Of a stretch of DNA of 16,340 nucleotides, positions 6,603 through 12,352 are shown piece by piece (position 1 is the first letter of the stretch; each line of letters begins with the position of its first letter). The notes under the pieces were generated by a model that was not told where the DNA came from, did not search any database, and worked only from the letters and a program-made list of their open reading frames with translations. The stretch is from an uncultured Lachnospiraceae bacterium (lineage in GTDB: Bacteria; Bacillota; Clostridia; Lachnospirales; Lachnospiraceae), in assembly GCA_937891165.1 (NCBI GenBank), contig CALAEX010000122.1, positions 1 through 16,340 of the forward strand, written 5' to 3'. Both the position numbers and the translations under genes were made by a program.

Positions 6603-8606
6603 TTATTGAACATCTCTTAAGAAATCAGCTAACCAGAAAATTACATTTTGGATTCTGTAAAGTTCACTTTCTCTACAAGTTACTCTCCAAAGTTTCTTAT
6701 ATTCATAGAACCATTTTTCTAATATAACCGCAAGTTTCTTTGGCTCTACGACAGCTTTCATTGCTGTATAAACTAATTCTTTTTCTTCTGCTTCTTCTAC
6801 CTCAAGACCAAGCACTAAAGCACCAATTGTTCCTGCAACACTGTTGAAAATCATCTGTCCTTTTGCATGAAGGAAATATGTTGGAACTACATTCTTTCCT
6901 GTGCTATTTAAGTTTACAGAAACTTCAGCAAGTTTTGCAAGAATTTCAGCAATCTTTACATTCTTTTCTGCTGGTTTATTTACATGCATATTTCCATAGA
7001 ATCTAATCTGGGATTCTTTAGGAGGAATTCTGTCGCCTGTTAAATATTCCATATACTGTGCTAAATATTCCCAAGCAACACCTTCTTGTAAACCTAATTC
7101 TGCAAAAATATCTACGACTGATTCTGTTGCATCGCCAAACTCTACTTTAGAAATTCTACGATTCATTTCATCTTCTGGAAGTAATTCTTCACTCCAAGAA
7201 CCTGCTGCACCATAAATCATACCAGGAATGGAGAAATCCTGATGAGCAACATGTCCAAAATCGCCCCAGTCTGTATTTAATAAGCCAAGTGCATTATATT
7301 TCTTTGCATAGTCACACATTCTAGAAACATTCGCATAAGCAGAAGGTAAACGATTCATAATATGACGCCATCCATGTACACCTGGACATAAGTACTGTAC
7401 CGCACCAACGCTATCCATTGTCTTTGCACTATAGTCGCTTTCCTGTTCACCATAACCCCATGTCAAACATACGATAGATTCTGGAAGTTCATGTAATAAT
7501 TCAGGAGAACCTACAATAATATCACCCCAGAACATTGGACGAAGTCCCTGACTTGTTAAGCACTCACAAATCTTCTTTACAAAGTTTACATACATACGAT
7601 GTGTTCCGATTTCTTCTGCCATTGCCTTACTACGACCTTTACCTAAGTCGAATGTTTCATCACCACAAAGGTTAAACTGACGAGAACTAAACAATGGGAT
7701 AAATTCTAATAACATCTTTTCAATAAATTCCCAAGATTCTGGGTCAGACATATTGATAGTATGATGTGCCATTCTGTCAATAAAACTGAAACGGTCTTTA
7801 TCCGAATTTTCTAATTCACATAAATGAGCAAAGCTCTTTGTCTTTAATACTTTATCTAAGTGACCAAAACTTGCTACGGATGGAATTAATTCAATACCAA
7901 TTGCTTTACAATATCCATCTAATTCCATAATATCCTCAGCAGTTAATGGAGTATCATCTCTCCATACTTCGCTAAAGTCACGGAATAAATAGCTATGTTC
8001 TACATAAAGCTGTAACTGGTTAATCTTATAATAAGATAACTTATCTGCTAATTTCTTATAAGATTCTGTTGTTTGAATTCTACCTCTAGTTGCATCATGA
8101 TAGAAACCTCTGTTAGCAAGCTGTGGACGGTCTTCTACCTTTAAACATGGTAATACCATAGCTAACTGGTCTACTAACTGACGAAGTGTCTGAATACCAT
8201 AGAGAATACCATTTGCATATCTTGCACTAATTTCGATGCGTTCTTTGGAAATTTCTAACGTATAGCTTTCTGTTCTAATCTTCCAATACTTTTCTGTTTC
8301 TGCATCTGGTACAACCCAATTTTTATCACCCTTTGCCAAACCAAGTAATACCTTTACGTTTTCTGGCATTTCTTCATCTTCTGGTAAAATATGAAGATAT
8401 ACTTCATTTGTACCAGCACCTTCGCCTTTTCTGATTGGCATAACGATGCCTGTATTCTTCTTTACTGTTTCTGCAAGAAGTTTTGCATAACCGTATTCTT
8501 TTTCAGAGCAAAGACTATCTAAAACAATTTCTGTATTATAATCAAAATAAAATTTTCCTTCCAGTTCTTCCATCTTATATGGTTCTGGAATAACATAATA
8601 ATTCAT
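6603..8606 (-). CDS. GH20 beta-N-acetylhexosaminidase
   Basis: This 667-aa protein contains an N-terminal alpha/beta accessory domain (about 1-160) ending in the usual YGIQTLRQL, then a GH20 TIM barrel from RGFYHDATRGR (166-176). The catalytic Asp-Glu pair is Asp316-Glu317 in FNLCGDETFDLGKGR; in this family the Glu is the acid and the Asp orients the substrate N-acetyl group, which acts as nucleophile. A further helical C-terminal part of about 150 residues follows. There is no signal peptide, so the enzyme is cytoplasmic and would remove terminal GlcNAc or GalNAc from imported oligosaccharides. A perfect AAGGAGG stands eight nt before ATG 8604-8606. The gene follows GH29 by 69 nt and is probably on the same mRNA. 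The block SVASFGHLDKVL before the active site is unlike the classic eukaryotic enzymes, so the exact substrate is open. Confidence 0.93.
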   Translation of the reverse strand: MNYYVIPEPYKMEELEGKFYFDYNTEIVLDSLCSEKEYGYAKLLAETVKKNTGIVMPIRKGEGAGTNEVYLHILPEDEEMPENVKVLLGLAKGDKNWVVPDAETEKYWKIRTESYTLEISKERIEISARYANGILYGIQTLRQLVDQLAMVLPCLKVEDRPQLANRGFYHDATRGRIQTTESYKKLADKLSYYKINQLQLYVEHSYLFRDFSEVWRDDTPLTAEDIMELDGYCKAIGIELIPSVASFGHLDKVLKTKSFAHLCELENSDKDRFSFIDRMAHHTINMSDPESWEFIEKMLLEFIPLFSSRQFNLCGDETFDLGKGRSKAMAEEIGTHRMYVNFVKKICECLTSQGLRPMFWGDIIVGSPELLHELPESIVCLTWGYGEQESDYSAKTMDSVGAVQYLCPGVHGWRHIMNRLPSAYANVSRMCDYAKKYNALGLLNTDWGDFGHVAHQDFSIPGMIYGAAGSWSEELLPEDEMNRRISKVEFGDATESVVDIFAELGLQEGVAWEYLAQYMEYLTGDRIPPKESQIRFYGNMHVNKPAEKNVKIAEILAKLAEVSVNLNSTGKNVVPTYFLHAKGQMIFNSVAGTIGALVLGLEVEEAEEKELVYTAMKAVVEPKKLAVILEKWFYEYKKLWRVTCRESELYRIQNVIFWLADFLRDVQ

Positions 8607-8675
8607 ATTTTCAACCTCCTTAAAAAGGTACTTTTATTCGGAATAAAATTATCTGTAAATCAACAAATTTTTTAA

Positions 8676-9959
8676 TTACTCATTATGAGAAATAACAGAA
8701 CCAGCTTCACAATATAAATCAATTGGTCCATCTAATTCTAATTTTACTACTGTAACCATTGGATGTAATGCGTCTTCTGGAATATAAACCCAAGTTAAAC
8801 CAGGAATTCTGTTCCATGGTGCACCACCTGTAACGTCCCAAGTAATTTCACGACCGCTATGTAAAATAGTAGCTTTCTTAATTTCATTACGCAAACCTTT
8901 TACGCAAACAAATTCGTTTGGCTTATCATATACAAATAAGTATAATGTCTGCTTATCTTCAGATAATGCACTGCCACCCTGAAAGAACTTATAATCTAAG
9001 CCCTTTTCTGTATCGTAAATAGCTTCTTCATGCTCACGAATCCACTGACCTAATTCCTTTAATACCTGCTTCTGCTCTGGAATAATGGTACCGTCTTCCA
9101 TAGGACCTACGTCTAAGAGCATATTTCCACCCATTGTAATACATTCGCAAAGCATACGAATTACCTGTCTTGTAGACTTATGATGTGTATCTCTCTTACG
9201 ATATCCCCAAGAATCATTTAATGTAATACAGAATTCCCATGGTCCCTTTGGTGCTACTACTGGAATACCAAGTTCTGGTGTTGCATAGTCACCATAACCC
9301 TGCATACGAGAATTACAAATAACTTCTGGCTGTAAGGAAAGTAAATATTCTTTAAACTTTGCCATTTTCCACTGTTCTGCGGAACGCTCCCAGTCACCGT
9401 CAAACCAAAGTAAATCTACCTTACCATAGTTTGTCAATAATTCTTTCATCTGCTCATCATTGAACTTTAAGAACTGAGCCCAAAGTTCTGGACGCTCTAC
9501 ACCACTTTCTCCTGGAGAAGAATAAATATTTTTATCACCAATTGGCCAACCTGCCTGGTATACGCTACGATAATCTTCTCTAGACCAGTCAATCAACGAA
9601 TAATAGAAACCAAGTTTCATATCATGGTCTAAAATAGCCTGTGCATACTCTTTTACAATGTCACGACCAGCAGGAGTCTTCTTTACTACATTTAAATCAC
9701 TTGTCTTTGTATCCCAAAGTGCAACACCATCATGATGTTTTGTTGTTAAAACAACATACTTTGCACCACTTTCCTTAAATAAATCTGCCCATTCATTTGC
9801 ATCAAATTTACTAGCAGTAAAACCATCTAACTGTGCATAATAATCTTCATAAGAAATACCACCATTGTGGAATGACCATGATTCGCTGACACTCTTTACT
9901 GCATAAATTCCATAATGAATAAAAATACCTAATTTTGCTTTTTTGAACCACTCATGCAT
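8676..9959 (-). CDS. GH29 alpha-L-fucosidase
   Basis: This 427-aa protein begins directly in the catalytic barrel (MHEWFKKAKLGIFIHYGIY) with no signal peptide, so it is cytoplasmic. Family marks are KYVVLTTKHHDGVALWDT (68-85), the likely nucleophile Asp187 in LLWFDGDW, PWEFCITLNDSWGY with Glu242 as candidate acid/base, and MGGNMLLDVGPMEDGTI near 276-292. A small beta domain closes the protein. GH29 enzymes release alpha-L-fucose by retention; subgroup and linkage (alpha-1,2/3/4/6) cannot be judged here. The usual E-W-Y stretch near the N-terminus is replaced by ESWSFHNG. ATG 9957-9959 is preceded by GGAGGAG. It is the first gene of the locus, behind a leader of about 245 nt and two promoter candidates. 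Removing fucose caps would expose chains to the GH20, GH35 and mannose enzymes downstream. Confidence 0.93.
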   Translation of the reverse strand: MHEWFKKAKLGIFIHYGIYAVKSVSESWSFHNGGISYEDYYAQLDGFTASKFDANEWADLFKESGAKYVVLTTKHHDGVALWDTKTSDLNVVKKTPAGRDIVKEYAQAILDHDMKLGFYYSLIDWSREDYRSVYQAGWPIGDKNIYSSPGESGVERPELWAQFLKFNDEQMKELLTNYGKVDLLWFDGDWERSAEQWKMAKFKEYLLSLQPEVICNSRMQGYGDYATPELGIPVVAPKGPWEFCITLNDSWGYRKRDTHHKSTRQVIRMLCECITMGGNMLLDVGPMEDGTIIPEQKQVLKELGQWIREHEEAIYDTEKGLDYKFFQGGSALSEDKQTLYLFVYDKPNEFVCVKGLRNEIKKATILHSGREITWDVTGGAPWNRIPGLTWVYIPEDALHPMVTVVKLELDGPIDLYCEAGSVISHNE

Positions 9960-10113
9960 AATAAGTTACTCCTCCATTCTAAGAATACTTCTTTTTCTGC
10001 CTAAAGCATTTTCGTTTTTTTATTACAGGCACTAAAACTCTTATGATGTAAATAAAGCGAAGAATACTGCTCTTTTTTAATAGACTATTTACCCGCATAA
10101 AATTTTTGATTTT

Positions 10114-10142
10114 AATATGTTTTCTAGGGTCATTTTTGTTAA
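10114..10142 (-). promoter_or_regulatory. Proximal promoter candidate for GH29, resembling the lipoprotein promoter
   Basis: Minus strand: TTAACA (10142-10137), 17-bp spacer, CATATT (10119-10114). The plus-strand stretch GTCATTTTTGTTAA (10129-10142) differs at one base from GTCATTTTTGTAAA (737-750) before the lipoprotein gene, and each is flanked on the same side by CTAGG. This suggests a shared promoter type or regulator. Confidence 0.45.
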
Positions 10143-10147
10143 CAGGT

Positions 10148-10162
10148 TTTCTACGCTTCCAA
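10148..10162 (-). promoter_or_regulatory. Possible cre (CcpA) site
   Basis: The minus strand reads TTGGAAGCGTAGAAA, matching the loose cre form WTGNAANCGNWNNCW at all fixed positions except the late C. It lies between the two promoters of the fucosidase transcript, where CcpA could block transcription when better sugars are present. The match is degenerate and chance cannot be excluded. Confidence 0.25.
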
Positions 10163-10211
10163 AAATAAAGAAGATAAAATACCCTCTTATTTTTTCATAT
10201 TTACACTTATA

Positions 10212-10240
10212 AATATACTATTAATCTTTCATAATGTCAA
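10212..10240 (-). promoter_or_regulatory. Distal sigma-A promoter of the GH29-GH20 operon
   Basis: Minus strand: consensus -35 TTGACA (10240-10235), 17-bp spacer, -10 TATATT (10217-10212). It starts just past the tRNA terminator (10261-10303), so it serves the glycan locus, not the tRNA. Confidence 0.8.
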
Positions 10241-10260
10241 ATAGGTATATCGTTTTATTT

Positions 10261-10303
10261 AAAAATAAAAAAAGAACTTGCTTCAAAACAAGTTCTTTTT
10301 TTT
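10261..10303 (-). terminator. Terminator of the tRNA-Ser gene
   Basis: GAACTTG (10274-10280) pairs with CAAGTTC (10289-10295), with A-rich sequence at 10261-10273 (T-rich on minus) and eight T at 10296-10303. On the minus strand it directly follows the tRNA and ends in a long U-run. It separates the tRNA from the glycan operon promoter. Confidence 0.88.
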
Positions 10304-10309
10304 CTAAAA

Positions 10310-10395
10310 CGGAGACGGTGGGATTCGAACCCACGTGCCCTTTCGGACAACTTGATTTCGAGTCAAGCTCGTTACGGCCTCTTCGATACATCTCC
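10310..10395 (-). tRNA. tRNA-Ser (anticodon CGA)
   Basis: The minus strand folds into a full class II cloverleaf: acceptor GGAGATG with CGTCTCC, a short D arm, anticodon stem CTTGA/TCAAG around loop CTCGAAA (anticodon CGA, reads UCG), a long variable arm with stem TGTCC/GGGCA, and T arm GTGGG-TTCGAAT-CCCAC. The discriminator base is G, as is usual for serine tRNAs. CCA is not encoded, since TTTTAG follows. The 86-nt length including the discriminator fits the long variable arm. Confidence 0.97.
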
Positions 10396-10411
10396 ATAAT
10401 CAACTTAACTC

Positions 10412-10440
10412 ATCTTAGCACATTTTCTTCTAACATTCAA
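10412..10440 (-). promoter_or_regulatory. Promoter of tRNA-Ser
   Basis: Minus strand: TTGAAT (10440-10435), 17-bp spacer, TAAGAT (10417-10412), ending about 17 nt before the tRNA 5' end at 10395. It lies in the gap after the GNAT gene stop (10492), so the tRNA is transcribed independently. Confidence 0.75.
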
Positions 10441-10491
10441 GTACCGATTTTAAATTTTATTTATTCTTACAATTTTAACCGAATCAACCTT

Positions 10492-10926
10492 CTATTTTTT
10501 CATTTCCATATATGGTAATACTTCAAATCCATTCTTTTTATATACATAGATAGCTCTCTTATTTTCTTCTTCCACTTCCAGTCGAAAAATAACATTCCTA
10601 TATTTCTTTTCAATAAATTGAAAAAACTCTGTACCTATATTTTTTCCTCGATATTCTGGTTTTAAATATAAGTCTTCTATCCATATACAAGGTTTTCCAA
10701 ATTCTGTAGAGAAACTTTTCGCCAACATGGCATACCCTAATACAATGTCATCTTCTACAAATACATAGCCCTCTAAATAAGGATTCTCATTAATACAATT
10801 TTCCACATCATTAAAAAATATTTCTTCTGAACCATTGGTGTATACTGCTGCCGAAGCATAAAACACTCTCATCATTTCTATTACTTCTTCTGCATATACT
10901 TTAGTCATGTTATTTATTTCTATCAC
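10492..10926 (-). CDS. GNAT family N-acetyltransferase
   Basis: The protein is a 144-aa single-domain GNAT. The acetyl-CoA pyrophosphate loop is seen as PEYRGKNIGTEFF (R-x-x-x-x-G form, residues 90-102), preceded by the beta-strand IWIEDLYLKP and followed by the motif B helix NKRAIYVYKKNGFE. Such enzymes move an acetyl group from acetyl-CoA to an amine; the acceptor here cannot be told. I chose GTG (10924-10926) as the start because GGAGG (10938-10934) lies seven nt upstream of it. The ATG two codons earlier (10930-10932) has only one nt between ribosome site and start. It follows the DUF6472-like gene by 23 nt, so the two probably share the holA transcript. Confidence 0.88.
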   Translation of the reverse strand: MIEINNMTKVYAEEVIEMMRVFYASAAVYTNGSEEIFFNDVENCINENPYLEGYVFVEDDIVLGYAMLAKSFSTEFGKPCIWIEDLYLKPEYRGKNIGTEFFQFIEKKYRNVIFRLEVEEENKRAIYVYKKNGFEVLPYMEMKK

Positions 10927-10949
10927 AACCATTCCTCCAAAAAATCCTA

Positions 10950-11126
10950 CTACATCTGTTTTCTTACAATAAAATATTCATCCCCTCGTTTATAATAAGG
11001 ACAACTGATTCTAGCCCCTGACACCAATCTAGCATATTCATCTTCATCCATATTTACTTCACACATATATGCTTCATAATCTTCATCATAAGCATAATAT
11101 TGACATTCTTCACATTGAGATACCAT
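10950..11126 (-). CDS. Small DUF6472-like cysteine protein
   Basis: A 58-aa reading frame, MVSQCEECQYYAYDEDYEAY onward, ends in RKQM and is closed by two TAG stops in a row. Four cysteines (Cys5, Cys8, Cys22, Cys42, as CxxC, C, C) suggest a bound metal, probably zinc. The middle is acidic and tyrosine-rich (YAYDEDYEAYMCEVNMDEDE), followed by CPYYKRGDEYFIVRKQ. I recall this pattern as the DUF6472 family of small clostridial proteins of unknown function; this is from memory. AGAGG stands nine nt before ATG 11124-11126. It lies 32 nt after holA and 23 nt before the GNAT gene, so it is probably co-transcribed with both. Its small size is why it is easily missed. Confidence 0.85.
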   Translation of the reverse strand: MVSQCEECQYYAYDEDYEAYMCEVNMDEDEYARLVSGARISCPYYKRGDEYFIVRKQM

Positions 11127-11158
11127 TTTCTTTTTCCTCTTTCTAATAAAAATTCTTC

Positions 11159-12121
11159 TTATCCTAATAATAATTCTACTGCTAATTGTTCTTTTAATCG
11201 TCCTGTTTTTACATCTTCTTCTAAGGTTAAACTATACTCTAACAGTCTTTTTAATTCCTCTGTTTGGAAACGATCCGCTTGACTCATATACTTTTGTACA
11301 GCAAACGGTGGTGCACCAATTGCAGAAACAATACTACTTTTTTCGTTTCCGTTTTGTTTCATCTCTTTTACAATCAAAAGAAAATGAAAATGTCGTTGAA
11401 TCATATATAAGATTCCAAGTGGTCGCTCCTGCAACGAAATCAAATCATAATATAACTCCAAGGCTTGTTTTTTCTTTCCTTGTGCCATTACTTCTGTCAT
11501 AGCAAAAATTTTCCCTGTAATCTGTTGAGAACAAATAGCCTCAATATCTTCTACGGTAATACTATCTCGTCCTAATGTATAACAAATTAGTTTTTCTAAT
11601 TCACACTGTAATTTGCCCATATCTGTTCCCACTTGCTCTAACAAAAAAGAAGCTGTAGACTCTGTAATATTACGCCCCTCTTTTTTTAATAAAGAGCCTA
11701 TCCATAACTTTAACTCCTTTTCTGTCATTCCATTCATTTCACAAATATATCCATGTTCTTTTACACTCTTAAACATACGACTTCGTTTATCAACTTCTGT
11801 TTCTAGAAACACAAGTACTGCGGTATCTGGAATTTCTGAAACATAATCTGCAAACTCGGTAGCATATTTAAACCAACCTGTATTTTCTAAAAGCAACAAA
11901 TGATAATCAGCAAAAAATGGCATTGTATCAGCAAACTCTCTTACTTGTTTTTCTTCAATAGTTCTTCCAGAAAACTCTGCTAAATTCATAGTATCAGAAC
12001 CATCTAAAACTGCCTCTTTTAATTTATTTCGATATAACTTCTTTAAATATTCTTCTGTTCCATACAATAAATAAACCCGTTTAAATTCTCTATTTTTAAT
12101 ATCTTCTTTTATCTTCTTCAT
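11159..12121 (-). CDS. holA: DNA polymerase III subunit delta
   Basis: The 320-aa length and layout fit the clamp-loader delta subunit, which opens the beta sliding clamp during DNA replication. The N-terminal domain has the family's YLLYGTEEYLKKLYRNKL (17-34) in place of a Walker site. The middle holds the strand-helix run DTAVLVFLETEVDKRSRMFK and the three-helix linker LLEQVGTDMGKLQCELEKL. The C-terminal collar domain ends EQLAVELLLG. A GGAG site stands five nt before ATG 12119-12121, and a good promoter (12155-12183) is just upstream. In Clostridia holA is commonly found beside comEC, as here, which supports the call. The 231-bp separation from comEC, with a repeat inside, is larger than usual. 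Confidence 0.96.
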   Translation of the reverse strand: MKKIKEDIKNREFKRVYLLYGTEEYLKKLYRNKLKEAVLDGSDTMNLAEFSGRTIEEKQVREFADTMPFFADYHLLLLENTGWFKYATEFADYVSEIPDTAVLVFLETEVDKRSRMFKSVKEHGYICEMNGMTEKELKLWIGSLLKKEGRNITESTASFLLEQVGTDMGKLQCELEKLICYTLGRDSITVEDIEAICSQQITGKIFAMTEVMAQGKKKQALELYYDLISLQERPLGILYMIQRHFHFLLIVKEMKQNGNEKSSIVSAIGAPPFAVQKYMSQADRFQTEELKRLLEYSLTLEEDVKTGRLKEQLAVELLLG

Positions 12122-12154
12122 ATTTACTCCATTTTAATATTCTTGCTTAATTTC

Positions 12155-12183
12155 ATTATACTTTTTCTTATAAAAAAAATCAA
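12155..12183 (-). promoter_or_regulatory. Promoter of holA
   Basis: Minus strand: TTGATT (12183-12178), 17-bp spacer, perfect -10 TATAAT (12160-12155). It lies about 35 nt upstream of the holA ATG and lets holA be transcribed apart from comEC. Confidence 0.8.
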
Positions 12184-12248
12184 TCTCAATCAAACATTCC
12201 ACTTTACCTGTACATCGTTACTGTTCATACTATATCATTTACTGTAGG

Positions 12249-12340
12249 AAAGCCTCTCTTTTGGTAGATATTGTATAGAACTGTAAAGAGACGTCAGTCC
12301 CCCACGAGGTCTTTTCGAGCCTAGTACTGCTCCGTCTCAT
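12249..12340 (+). repeat. Structured element, diverged partial copy 2
   Basis: The sequence aligns with copy 1 (897-1034) from AAAGCC (12249-12254) through a 34-nt identical block at 12305-12338. The inner stem is kept (GAGACG-CAGT 12288-12298 with ACTG-CGTCTC 12326-12338). The right arm of the outer stem is missing: similarity stops about 15 bp before the comEC stop codon. On the minus strand the inner stem is followed by TTTACAG, so it could also act as a weak terminator after comEC. Confidence 0.65.
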
Positions 12341-12352
12341 CTCCAATTATTA

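Larger units (their letters stand above)
9960..10205 (-). promoter_or_regulatory. Long 5' leader of the GH29-GH20 transcript
   Basis: If transcription starts from the upstream promoter (10212-10240), about 245 nt are untranslated before the fucosidase. The stretch is A/T-rich and holds the second promoter, a cre-like site, and a weak TGCCT...AGGCA stem near 10002-10035. I see no known riboswitch, no leader peptide with a good ribosome site, and no gene. Confidence 0.45.

Noticed and set aside
10310..10395. tRNA-Ser as an integration (att) site for the glycan locus
   Set aside because: I looked for a second copy of the tRNA 3' end within the window and found only short GAGACGG-type matches; no integrase is present.
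10221..10518. Open frames on both strands across the tRNA-Ser region
   Set aside because: They are read through the tRNA and its terminator and have no ribosome sites.
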